Part shown: positions 1-6,281 of the stretch, one piece after another | Layout of the letters: every line of letters begins with the position of its first letter | Position numbering within the stretch: position 1 is the stretch's first letter | Source: an uncultured bacterium | GTDB taxonomy: Bacteria; Cyanobacteriota; Vampirovibrionia; Gastranaerophilales; Gastranaerophilaceae | Direction of reading: 5' to 3' | DNA length: 8,765 bases | NCBI GenBank assembly: GCA_900554385.1 | Contig: USHE01000077.1 | Span: forward strand, 1 to 8,765 | Translations under genes and position numbers: made by a program | Notes under the pieces: generated by a model | The model's database searches: none | What the model was told of the DNA's origin: nothing | The model's input: only the letters and a program-made list of their open reading frames with translations

Positions 1-762
1 TAAAAGTGAAGTACTGCCCGCAAGAGTTCCGTCTTTTGAGGTAGCCTTTTCGCCGTCAAAATAAACATCCTCATCCGCAAATGTTATCTTTTTCAACTCA
101 CTTTTTGTACAAGGCAGACAATCACTCACCAGAATAACCTTATCAACAGGTTTACACTTAAAAAATAATTTTAAAGCATCATCAGAAACATGAACCCCGT
201 CCGCAATAATTTCTGAAAAAACATTATCATCAATCAATGCCGAAAGTGCAGTTGATTTTCCACGATGAGAAATCCCGCTCATCGCATTAAAAGTATGAGT
301 TGTTCCGCTGCAGCCTTTCAAATCCGAGCCAACACAGTGCCCCGCCTGAACTTTTACGCCTTTACCTGCAAGATAATCTATCAACCCTTCGTCAAACTCC
401 GGTGCTAAAGTAACAATTTTGATAAAATCATCCTCAATAAGTTTGAAATTATCCACAGTTGGTTTCATAAAATGAGCGGAATTATGAATTCCTTTTTTAT
501 CAGGATTTAGAAAAATCCCCTCTATATGAACACCGAGGATTTTAGACATTCCGTCAGATTGTTTAGAGGCAGCTTCCTTTATTACGGAAATCGCACGTTT
601 AGTATTCTCAATACTGTCAGTAACAAGAGTCGGAAAAATTCCGCCTATACCGTATTTTAGAATTTCCTTTGACAAGTACAAAACATCATCGACACTAGCT
701 TTATTAAAATCTACGCCGAATGTGCCATGAAAATGTTGTTCGATTAATAAAGGTGTTTTCAT
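1..762 (-). CDS. nagA: N-acetylglucosamine-6-phosphate deacetylase, 3' end outside window
   Basis: Cytoplasmic amidohydrolase that removes acetate from GlcNAc-6-phosphate, in amino-sugar and cell-wall recycling. The first 254 residues are visible. Family motifs in order: HxH metal pair in QHFHG (H10, H12), GVHIEG with metal ligand E81 (usual EGP is EGI here), AGH (H142), THTFNAM (H156), IADGVHV (H191), catalytic D214 in LVSD, and GTLAGS (245-250). The HxH pair, absent from the E. coli enzyme, suggests a two-metal site (inference). Normal NagA has about 50 residues before this point; here only 9. An in-frame TGA at 778-780, six codons upstream of the ATG, rules out a longer start. The ATG shares its A with the murE stop (TAATG), so translation is probably coupled; AAGGA lies upstream at long spacing. 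Last gene seen of the PBP-murE-nagA operon. The C-terminal third is missing only because the window ends. Confidence 0.9.
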   Translation of the reverse strand, partial: MKTPLLIEQHFHGTFGVDFNKASVDDVLYLSKEILKYGIGGIFPTLVTDSIENTKRAISVIKEAASKQSDGMSKILGVHIEGIFLNPDKKGIHNSAHFMKPTVDNFKLIEDDFIKIVTLAPEFDEGLIDYLAGKGVKVQAGHCVGSDLKGCSGTTHTFNAMSGISHRGKSTALSALIDDNVFSEIIADGVHVSDDALKLFFKCKPVDKVILVSDCLPCTKSELKKITFADEDVYFDGEKATSKDGTLAGSTSLL

Positions 763-1295
763 TAAATAACACTTCCTTCAAAAACTTTGCGGGCTTCTTC
801 TCTGTCATCAAAGTGAATTGTGCGGTCTTTTAGGATTTGGTAATCCTCATGCCCTTTCCCTGCAATAACTACTACATCATTATTACCAGCAATATCTTTC
901 AAAAGTGCAATCGCATGCCCTCTGTCTGGTTCAACCGTAACTTTTTCAGGATTTGTGGATTTTAGTCCTGCAATTATATCGGTAATAATTGTTTGCGGAT
1001 CTTCACTTCTCGGATTATCACTTGTTATGACAATTTTATCCGCAATTTTTTCGGCAATTGCTCCCATCTTAGGACGTTTTGTTGCATCTCTATCACCGCC
1101 GCAACCGAATAAACAGATTAATTTCCCGTCTTTCGGCGTAATTTCCCTTGCGGAATTAAGAACATTTTCTAATCCGTCAGGCGTGTGTGCATAATCAACA
1201 ATCACAAGCGGTTTTTTTGCAACCACTTCAAATCTGCCGGCAACCCCTTTTACATTTTCAAGAGCTTTCAATGCAACTTTCAACTCTATACCCAT
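762..1295 (-). CDS. murE: MurE C-terminal fragment (downstream of two in-frame stops)
   Basis: Substrate-binding C-terminal domain of UDP-MurNAc-L-Ala-D-Glu:meso-DAP ligase, 177 residues from the first ATG after the interruption. Visible motifs: GVAGRFEVV (17-25), VDYAHTPDG (33-41), GCGGDRDATKRP (64-75), DNPR at 93-96 (the diaminopimelate-selecting motif, not the lysine type), and GKGHEDYQ (146-153). It is in the same reading frame as the upstream fragment; joined end to end the two give 492 codons, the normal MurE length. The ATG at 1295 corresponds to an internal position of an ordinary MurE (the AMGI segment) and has no Shine-Dalgarno sequence, so independent translation is doubtful. If made alone, this fragment lacks the ATP-binding domain and could work only by pairing with the N-terminal fragment. 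The stop overlaps the nagA start by one base. Confidence 0.85.
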   Translation of the reverse strand: MGIELKVALKALENVKGVAGRFEVVAKKPLVIVDYAHTPDGLENVLNSAREITPKDGKLICLFGCGGDRDATKRPKMGAIAEKIADKIVITSDNPRSEDPQTIITDIIAGLKSTNPEKVTVEPDRGHAIALLKDIAGNNDVVVIAGKGHEDYQILKDRTIHFDDREEARKVFEGSVI

Positions 1296-1298
1296 AGC

Positions 1299-1331
1299 CT
1301 AAGAGGCCGTTACTGCCGCCAACACATATTA
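1299..1331 (-). other. Two in-frame stop codons interrupting murE
   Basis: Read on the minus strand, FSV is followed by TAA (1329-1331), then YVLAAVTAS, then TAG (1299-1301), then AMGIEL. No base is gained or lost: the surrounding residues align codon for codon with the family pattern FNVYNxLAA...A.xLGI. The first stop sits at the conserved Tyr of VYN. TATAAT (Tyr-Asn) would become the observed TAATAT by swapping two adjacent bases; the second stop could come from TAT by one change. No frameshift, intron-like insertion or intein is present. Neither stop has an obvious readthrough context. The other genes in the window end in ordinary TAA or TGA, which argues against genetic-code reassignment. 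Confidence 0.9.
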
Positions 1332-2240
1332 AACACTGAACATACCGTTCATGTGAAGATTTACGGCAAATTCACCCTCCGACGTAGCCAGAGTAAATTC
1401 AGCCCCGTTAAGCGAAAAATTAATATCTTTTGCCATAATATCAGCCTGTTTTTTTACACCGTAAGTGAATTTACGCACATTTAGCGGAACAACGTCAAGA
1501 AATCTTTGAGCATATTCATCATCAGCATTTATTACTGCAAAATCCCCCTCTGTAAGCCCTCTGAAAAGCAAGGCTTTCGCCTCAAAGTAATTATCCATTG
1601 TAATGTGGTAATCAAGGTGATCCTGAGTTAAGTTTGTTAGCACTGCGCCGTTAAAGCAGCATCCGCCGACACGATTTTGTTCAAGAGCGTGAGAGCTTAC
1701 TTCCATTACAACATTATCAATTTTTTCAACATCCTTAATCATTCTCAATGTAGCCTGTAATTCAGGTGCTTGCGGAGTTGTATGTTTCGCATCACGATAT
1801 TCACCAGAGGATGAAAGTTTATAACCTAAAGTTCCGATTAACGCACATTTTTCACAATTTTCCTCAAAAATCTTCTGGATTAAGTGAGTTACAGTTGTTT
1901 TACCATTTGTTCCCGTAATTCCGACTAAATTTATCCCTCTTGATGGACTTGAATAAAATCTGTCTGCAATATCTGCAATTTTATGACGTGTTGAGCTGAC
2001 TACAACCTGAGGGATTTTCTTATCAACATCAACTTTTTTCTCAACAAGCAATGCTGCTGCTCCGTTCGCAAGAGCATCCTTTGCGTATTCATGCCCGTCA
2101 GTATACTCCCCCGTCAAACAAATAAAAATATCTCCTTTTTTAGTAGACTTTGAGTTATAAGAAATTCCTGAAATTTCTACATTTCTAAAATTTATCAAAT
2201 CTTTGTAATCTAAATGCTCAATCAATTCGTCTAACTTCAT
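1329..2240 (-). CDS. murE: MurE N-terminal and central ATP-binding domains (truncated by in-frame stop)
   Basis: UDP-N-acetylmuramoyl-L-alanyl-D-glutamate ligase, the cytoplasmic peptidoglycan-precursor enzyme that adds the third stem residue. The 303 residues before the stop comprise the UDP-MurNAc-binding domain (about 1-105; YNSKSTKKGDIFIC at 28-41) and the central Mur ligase domain: P-loop GTNGKTT (110-116), HTTPQAPELQ (153-162), MEVSSHALEQNRV (179-191), LTNLTQDHLDYH (201-212), MDNYFEAKALLF (215-226, K222 matching the lysine carbamylated in Mur ligases), and VINADDEY (236-243). It breaks at HMNGMFSV, in the last part of the central domain, so ATP-site residues are intact but the amino-acid-binding domain is lost. 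The start is firm: AAGGAG overlaps the upstream PBP stop codon at 2252-2254 and lies about 7 nt before the ATG. An essential gene in this state is either a sequence artefact, a recent lesion, or rescued in some way. Confidence 0.9.
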   Translation of the reverse strand: MKLDELIEHLDYKDLINFRNVEISGISYNSKSTKKGDIFICLTGEYTDGHEYAKDALANGAAALLVEKKVDVDKKIPQVVVSSTRHKIADIADRFYSSPSRGINLVGITGTNGKTTVTHLIQKIFEENCEKCALIGTLGYKLSSSGEYRDAKHTTPQAPELQATLRMIKDVEKIDNVVMEVSSHALEQNRVGGCCFNGAVLTNLTQDHLDYHITMDNYFEAKALLFRGLTEGDFAVINADDEYAQRFLDVVPLNVRKFTYGVKKQADIMAKDINFSLNGAEFTLATSEGEFAVNLHMNGMFSV

Positions 2241-2251
2241 TATTTATCTCC

Positions 2252-4003
2252 TTAATTATTTTTTTTATCAGGTACCGGAACTTTATCCGGTTTTAAATTC
2301 ATAATACGGGCAATTTGGGTGGTAACTTCATGGAAAACCGGTCCTGCTACCGTATTTCCCCAAATTGCCCCGACTCTTGCACTGTCTACCATTACATAAA
2401 CAAGTATCTGCGGATCAGAAGCAGGGAAATATCCAATTGTTGATGTATACGTAAACGGTGTATATCCTGATGAATTTTCTTTAGGTTTTCTTGATGTACC
2501 TGTTTTTGCCGCCACATTATATTTATCCATCTTTATCACAGAGCGTCCGTTATTAACGCTTTTAGCCAAAAGTCTTGTTACCGCATGGGCAGTTTCCGGA
2601 GATACAACCTGAACCTTTTGAACTTTAAGAGCTTCTTCTTCCGGCGAATATTTTATAACGTGAGGGGTAATTTTAACCCCGTGGTTAGCGAGAGCCTGAA
2701 CCGCAGAAAGCATCTGCATTGCTGTAACAGAAGTCCCGTAACCGTAAGCCATGGTTGCATGAATTCCCTGATCCCAATTTCCCCAGTACGGCAAAAGCCC
2801 GACAGATTCACCAGGAAGATCAATACCTGTTTTTGCTCCGTAACCGAATTTTTTCAGCATATCGTAAAATTCCTTTGCACCCATTGTCTTAGCAACATTT
2901 ATTGAACCTATGTTACTGGAATGCTCAAATAAATATTCCAGAGAAATATTCCCAGGATAAGGATGGACATCATAATCGTAATTCTTAATCTCCCACTTTC
3001 CGATAGAAGTTTTACCTGTATCAAGAACGGTAGAATGCTCATTTATTTTGCCAAGTTCCATTGCACTTGCTACTGTGATTATTTTAAATGTAGACCCCGG
3101 AGGAAATACGTCAGTCAACGTCCAGTTCTTTATCAATTCAGGAGAAGCTTTTCTGAAATTATTCGGGTCATAGTTCGGATATACAGCATAGGCAAGAATT
3201 TCACCATTTTTTGGATTCATGACCAGAACAGTCCCTCTTAGAGCCTCTTTTTCCGTAACCATTTTTTCAAGTTCTTTTTCGCAAATATGTTGGATTGCAG
3301 CATCAATGGTTAATGTAACATCCTGCCCTTTCGGATTTGTTGCCGTTGCGACAGGATCCGTCATAAAATCATAAATTATCTTACCTTTTTGGGTACGTTG
3401 AAATTTTACTTCATTTTCAACGTGTTCAAGCTTATCTTTTTCCGTGTATTCAACCCCGTTTGCAATATCGGCGTCAAAGTTATAATAACCGAGAACATGT
3501 GAAGCCAGAGTTCCTTGAGGATATTCTCTCGTATTCTTTTTATCAAGACTTATTGCGCGCAGGTGGAGTTTTGCTATTTGTTTTGCTGTATTTCTATCAA
3601 TATCTTTTTTTACCGCAATAATCTGATTTTGACTATTCAGACGCTTCAGCAGATCTTCTTTTGACATTTTTAAAATAGGCGCAAGCTTTTTAGCGATAAC
3701 TTCAGGAGAAGATTCATCCTCATCATAGTCTGCACGTCTTGCAAAAACATTATAAAAAACCTTATCAGTAGCAAGTTTCAACCCTGTTCTGTCATAGATA
3801 TCACCACGAACGGCAAAATTCTGTCCCGCACGCTGATTTCTTGCCTTAACTCTATATTTTTTTATATCAATTACCTGAATAAAAAACAGGTGAATAATCA
3901 AAGCTACGGCAAATAAAATAAATAATATAAATAACCAGCTCAATATTCTGTCAAAACTCTTTTGTTTCTTATCGCCCGAACGTTCGCTGCGCCTATCTCT
4001 CAC
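2252..4003 (-). CDS. ftsI: Peptidoglycan D,D-transpeptidase, class B PBP (FtsI/PBP2B type)
   Basis: Membrane-anchored transpeptidase that cross-links septal peptidoglycan. The 583 residues comprise a basic cytoplasmic N-terminus (1-19), one membrane segment (about 20-46), the pedestal/dimerisation domain beginning at RGDIYDRTG (66-74), and the penicillin-binding transpeptidase domain from about residue 227. All three catalytic motifs are present: STFK (304-307, nucleophile S304), SSN (362-364) and KTGTS (500-504). No PASTA repeats follow. Length is normal for FtsI, and the position directly before murE matches the classic ftsI-murE order of division/cell-wall clusters; an elongation PBP2 is less likely. 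The start codon is GTG (4001-4003), preceded by GGGAG about 10 nt upstream. No ftsL-like gene lies upstream; the divergent amidase begins instead. Confidence 0.93.
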   Translation of the reverse strand: MRDRRSERSGDKKQKSFDRILSWLFILFILFAVALIIHLFFIQVIDIKKYRVKARNQRAGQNFAVRGDIYDRTGLKLATDKVFYNVFARRADYDEDESSPEVIAKKLAPILKMSKEDLLKRLNSQNQIIAVKKDIDRNTAKQIAKLHLRAISLDKKNTREYPQGTLASHVLGYYNFDADIANGVEYTEKDKLEHVENEVKFQRTQKGKIIYDFMTDPVATATNPKGQDVTLTIDAAIQHICEKELEKMVTEKEALRGTVLVMNPKNGEILAYAVYPNYDPNNFRKASPELIKNWTLTDVFPPGSTFKIITVASAMELGKINEHSTVLDTGKTSIGKWEIKNYDYDVHPYPGNISLEYLFEHSSNIGSINVAKTMGAKEFYDMLKKFGYGAKTGIDLPGESVGLLPYWGNWDQGIHATMAYGYGTSVTAMQMLSAVQALANHGVKITPHVIKYSPEEEALKVQKVQVVSPETAHAVTRLLAKSVNNGRSVIKMDKYNVAAKTGTSRKPKENSSGYTPFTYTSTIGYFPASDPQILVYVMVDSARVGAIWGNTVAGPVFHEVTTQIARIMNLKPDKVPVPDKKNN

Positions 4004-4021
4004 TTTTCACTTCTCCCTGAT

Positions 4022-4027
4022 ATTATA
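4022..4027 (-). promoter_or_regulatory. Candidate -10 box for the PBP-murE-nagA operon
   Basis: A perfect TATAAT on the minus strand would start transcription near 4015, so the 5' end would lie just before the GGGAG ribosome binding site of the PBP gene, giving a very short leader. No good -35 hexamer is present at 16-18 bp; the flank is almost pure A/T, so the match is only moderately significant. A 14-bp A/T palindrome at 4052-4065 lies further upstream. Confidence 0.45.
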
Positions 4028-4080
4028 AAGTTTAACACAAGGAATAATTTAAATAATTAATTATTAACTAATATTTACTT

Positions 4081-4109
4081 TTGGTTTTTCAAAAAAAATT
4101 TCGTATAAT
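4081..4109 (+). promoter_or_regulatory. Promoter of the amidase gene, probably giving a leaderless mRNA
   Basis: A perfect TATAAT (4104-4109) has TTGGTT (4081-4086) 17 bp upstream as a weak -35. Transcription would begin about 7 bp after the -10 box, at or beside the A of the amidase ATG at 4116. No Shine-Dalgarno sequence exists between the -10 box and the ATG, consistent with a leaderless transcript (inference). Confidence 0.6.
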
Positions 4110-4115
4110 TAATGT

Positions 4116-5483
4116 ATGGAAAAATTTATATATACACTAATTATTTTAGCAATAGCGCAGACTGCCTACGCACTGGAAGTTGTTTACCCTAAACAGACCG
4201 CTGTCACAATTAATGCAAATTCCACTTTTTTTATCGGTTCATCTGACCCTAAAAAAGCGTTAACCGTAAACGGTCAGACTGTTAATATTCACAAATCAGG
4301 AGGATTTGCATACGTAATACCTTTAGCTGAAGGGGAAAATCATTTTACGCTAAAATCAGGAAACGAAAAAATTAATTACACAATCACACGTCCTGTAATC
4401 AAACAAATACAGCCGTCAAAAGAACCTGTATTCAAAGAGTACGACGATATAAAATATGCAGTCGTTACAAATGAGAATTCTCCGTTAAGATCAACTCCGA
4501 TTGATTTCGGAATTAACAGGATTACACATCTGCAAAAAGGAATACCGCTTAGTATTGACGGAGAAAAAGGAAATTATTACCGCGCTATCATAGGAAGCAG
4601 CAGAACAGGATGGATTAGCAAAAGCAATGTAAAATTTACGGAAATCGGTTCTTCTCTCGCTAATTTAAGCGGATACGACTACATTGATACTGATGAATTC
4701 TTTATTTTTGTATTTCACCTTGATAAAATGACACCCTACGAATTAGAAGAAGGCGAACCTTTTAAAATAAAACTGTTTAATGTTGCTGACAACAACGAAA
4801 ACACCTATACAATGGATTTTCCCGTACACGAAGCTCTTGAAGGCAGAAGATTTCTCGGCTATTCAGGACGGTTTAGCGGAACAGATTTTATTGTAAAAAT
4901 CAGAAAACCATTTTTGCCTGACCCATCAAAACCTCTGAAAAATTTAAAAATTGCAATTGATGCAGGACACGGCGGCAGCGAAGCCGGCGCAATAGGATGC
5001 CTTGGCGACAAAGAAAAAGACCTAAATCTGACATTTGCTAAACAGCTTGAGCAAGAATTAAAACACCGCGGTGCCAATGTATTTATGGTAAGGAATTCCG
5101 ACGAATTTATCGGATTAAAAGCACGAGTTGAGCTGGCTAATGAAGAAAATTCCCTGATTTTTATAAGTCTGCACGGAAATGCTCTCCCGGACGGACAAGA
5201 CCCAAATAAAAGAAGCGGAACAAGTATTTATTACTACTACCCGCAGGCAAAACCGCTTGCCTCTCACATTATAACAACCATGACAGCCCAACTCGGAATA
5301 AATAACGATAAAATCTATCAAAAAAGCTTTGCTGTCGTCAGAAACACTTCGGCATTAAGCATTCTAATAGAAATAGGCTATCTTATTAACCCCGAAGATA
5401 ACGCAAAAATGATAGAAAAAAGTTTTCAAAAAAATACCGCAAAAGCGATTGCTGACGGCATAGAAAACTTTTTTAAAAATTAA
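4116..5483 (+). CDS. Secreted N-acetylmuramoyl-L-alanine amidase (Amidase_3 family)
   Basis: Zinc amidase that cuts the bond between MurNAc and the stem peptide, usually in cell separation or wall remodelling. The 455 residues start with a signal peptide (1-19, likely cleavage AYA|LE), which fixes the start. An Ig-like beta region follows (about 22-90, with VNGQTVNIHKSGGFAYVIPL), then an SH3b-like domain (about 112-175), a further beta segment (about 190-262), and the C-terminal catalytic domain (277-453). Zinc ligands and catalytic residues: H285 in DAGHGG, E300 in KEKDLN, H353 in SLHGNA, and E419 in LIEIGYLINP. Divergent from the septal PBP gene with 112 bp between starts, so coordinated expression is plausible. 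Its 3' end overlaps the convergent XRE gene by 11 bp. No ribosome binding site is seen. AmiC-like by domain; the subtype cannot be set by eye. Confidence 0.93.
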   Translation: MEKFIYTLIILAIAQTAYALEVVYPKQTAVTINANSTFFIGSSDPKKALTVNGQTVNIHKSGGFAYVIPLAEGENHFTLKSGNEKINYTITRPVIKQIQPSKEPVFKEYDDIKYAVVTNENSPLRSTPIDFGINRITHLQKGIPLSIDGEKGNYYRAIIGSSRTGWISKSNVKFTEIGSSLANLSGYDYIDTDEFFIFVFHLDKMTPYELEEGEPFKIKLFNVADNNENTYTMDFPVHEALEGRRFLGYSGRFSGTDFIVKIRKPFLPDPSKPLKNLKIAIDAGHGGSEAGAIGCLGDKEKDLNLTFAKQLEQELKHRGANVFMVRNSDEFIGLKARVELANEENSLIFISLHGNALPDGQDPNKRSGTSIYYYYPQAKPLASHIITTMTAQLGINNDKIYQKSFAVVRNTSALSILIEIGYLINPEDNAKMIEKSFQKNTAKAIADGIENFFKN

Positions 5484-5700
5484 AATCGAATAATTCAGAA
5501 ATAGAAAGCCCTAAGGCATTAGCTATTTTTGCAACATTATCGATTGTAGGATAAAATTTTTCTCTTTCAATAGCACTAATAGTGGTTCTGTGTAAATCAG
5601 CAAGTTCTGCAAGTTTTTCCTGCGAAAGTTTTCTTTTCGCACGCTCAATACGCAATTTCTTTGCAAAGTTTTCCCCAAGATGTTCAATATCAATAGCCAT
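5473..5700 (-). CDS. XRE/Cro-C1 family helix-turn-helix regulator, 75 aa
   Basis: Single-domain DNA-binding protein, most of which is one HTH_3 fold. Helix 2 starts at SQEKLAELADL (26-36), the recognition helix is HRTTISAIERE (37-47), and the fold closes with YPTIDNVAKIANALGLSISELF (50-71). The LHRT.IS.IER...P form is shared with restriction-modification controller proteins and other small repressors, but no such genes are nearby. The start at 5700 is chosen because everything further upstream in frame (to 5811) is a hydrophobic A/T translation of the promoter region. There is no Shine-Dalgarno; a TATTAT lies 6 nt before the ATG, the same spacing as at the amidase start, so it may be leaderless. 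Divergent from two small genes and next to a palindrome; likely role is repressor of that promoter and perhaps of its own (inference). Tail-to-tail overlap with the amidase. Confidence 0.88.
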   Translation of the reverse strand: MAIDIEHLGENFAKKLRIERAKRKLSQEKLAELADLHRTTISAIEREKFYPTIDNVAKIANALGLSISELFDFNF

Positions 5701-5717
5701 ACAGTTATAATATAGAC

Positions 5718-5746
5718 TTGACAGAATATATTCTACAGCGTATAAT
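5718..5746 (+). promoter_or_regulatory. Consensus sigma-70-type promoter for the small genes
   Basis: TTGACA (5718-5723), a 17-bp spacer, and TATAAT (5741-5746): both hexamers and the spacing are perfect. Start is expected near 5753, giving a leader of about 77 nt before the AGGAGG-led ORF at 5830. So strong a promoter ahead of very small genes normally implies tight repression; the spacer holds a palindrome (see 5723-5734). Confidence 0.85.
5723..5734. promoter_or_regulatory. 12-bp palindrome, candidate operator for the XRE protein
   Basis: AGAATATATTCT is a perfect inverted repeat. It begins in the last base of the rightward -35 box and fills the first two thirds of the spacer, and it lies between the XRE gene and its possible promoter. 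A dimeric XRE protein bound here would block the rightward promoter and could also affect its own gene. Assignment to this regulator is inference from position. Confidence 0.5.
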
Positions 5747-5771
5747 ATAATTATGAGATTATACAATTCAA
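5742..5771 (-). promoter_or_regulatory. Possible leftward promoter for the XRE gene
   Basis: TTGAAT (5766-5771), an 18-bp spacer, and TATTAT (5742-5747) on the minus strand, overlapping the -10 box of the rightward promoter. A second possible -10, TATTAT at 5707-5712, would place the start on the ATG itself but lacks a recognisable -35. The region is so A/T-rich that either could be chance. Confidence 0.35.
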
Positions 5772-5829
5772 AAATATAATATAAAGTTAAAATTGAACAA
5801 TATAAAAGCATTAAATATCAGGAGGATTA

Positions 5830-5979
5830 ATGGAACGAGGAAGCGACGACTCCTTAAAAGAAATAAACAAACAAATAATAAAAGAGCTGCAAAAACTTGA
5901 CGAAGAAACGGAGAAAAAGTTAAGTAAACAGACACAAATACAAACAGAACAACAAAAAAACCGAATTAAATCTAAGTAA
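5830..5979 (+). CDS. Unrecognised 49-aa charged helical protein
   Basis: A small gene with an ideal ribosome binding site: AGGAGG ends 4 nt before the ATG at 5830. The product begins MERGSDDSLKEINKQIIKEL and is very rich in Lys, Glu and Gln, with no Cys, Trp, Pro or aromatic residues. Hydrophobic spacing in residues 9-31 (L9, I12, I16, L20, L23, L31) fits an amphipathic helix or short coiled coil; the tail (32-49) is polar and basic. No signal peptide or membrane segment. It is the first gene after the consensus promoter and is followed by a hairpin at 5991-6023. Function unknown. The strong ribosome binding site and promoter together make it likely to be expressed rather than a chance ORF. 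Confidence 0.65.
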   Translation: MERGSDDSLKEINKQIIKELQKLDEETEKKLSKQTQIQTEQQKNRIKSK

Positions 5980-5990
5980 AATTTTATTAC

Positions 5991-6023
5991 AAACCACTTT
6001 GAATTTTTAGTTTAAAGTGGTTT
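5991..6023 (+). terminator. Hairpin after the 49-aa gene, possible weak terminator or attenuator
   Basis: AAACCACTTT (5991-6000) pairs perfectly with AAAGTGGTTT (6014-6023); the stem extends inward by a G-T and two A-T pairs to leave a 7-nt loop. The right arm ends in TTT followed by AATATT, so the U-tract is short. It would end or weaken transcription between the 49-aa and 72-aa genes. The stem is mostly A/T, so termination is probably incomplete. Confidence 0.5.
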
Positions 6024-6056
6024 AATATTAAGGTCGAAACGAGAAGGAGTTTATAT

Positions 6057-6275
6057 ATGAAAGTTAACAGAGTATGCTGGCCCAGCTCAAGAGGGCTGAT
6101 TAATTCTTGCACGGAGTATGTTAAAAAAGACCGAATTGTGAAAATATTACGAGAACCGTTTGATCAGGGTATTGTATTGAAACGCATAGACTGCGACAAA
6201 GACGGTTTTGTAAAAAAAATCACAACATACATTAACAAAAATGGAAATCAAACAAAATCTGTAGAAAAAAGATGA
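6057..6275 (+). CDS. Unrecognised 72-aa basic protein
   Basis: Good ribosome binding site, AAGGAG (6044-6049), 7 nt before the ATG. The product has two Cys near the N-terminus (C7, C18) and one at C46, and is strongly basic. Its second half, DCDKDGFVKKITTYINKNGNQTK (45-67), alternates like a beta-hairpin with an NGN turn. No signal peptide, membrane helix or known catalytic motif is visible. It lies 77 bp after the 49-aa gene on the same strand, with a hairpin in between, so it may be read from the same strong promoter by readthrough, or from a promoter not seen here. A strong bidirectional terminator follows directly. I do not recognise the family; the gene is probably real because of the ribosome binding site and terminator framing. 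Confidence 0.7.
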   Translation: MKVNRVCWPSSRGLINSCTEYVKKDRIVKILREPFDQGIVLKRIDCDKDGFVKKITTYINKNGNQTKSVEKR

Positions 6276-6281
6276 AAATTA

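Noticed and set aside
1299..1331. Stop-codon reassignment (TAA/TAG read as an amino acid)
   Set aside because: Other genes here end in ordinary TAA or TGA at family-typical lengths, and no other coding region in the window contains internal TAA or TAG.
1296..1331. Intein, intron or programmed frameshift in murE
   Set aside because: There is no inserted sequence and no frame change: codon positions line up one to one with the family on both sides of the stops.
4052..4065. 14-bp palindrome AATAATTAATTATT between the PBP and amidase genes
   Set aside because: Composed only of A and T in a nearly pure A/T region, so self-complementarity is expected by chance; not called as an operator.
5701..5811. 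A 37-residue N-terminal extension of the XRE protein
   Set aside because: It is a hydrophobic, A/T-driven translation of the promoter and operator region, is not part of the HTH fold, and would overlap both divergent promoters. The ATG at 5700 gives a complete 75-aa XRE domain.
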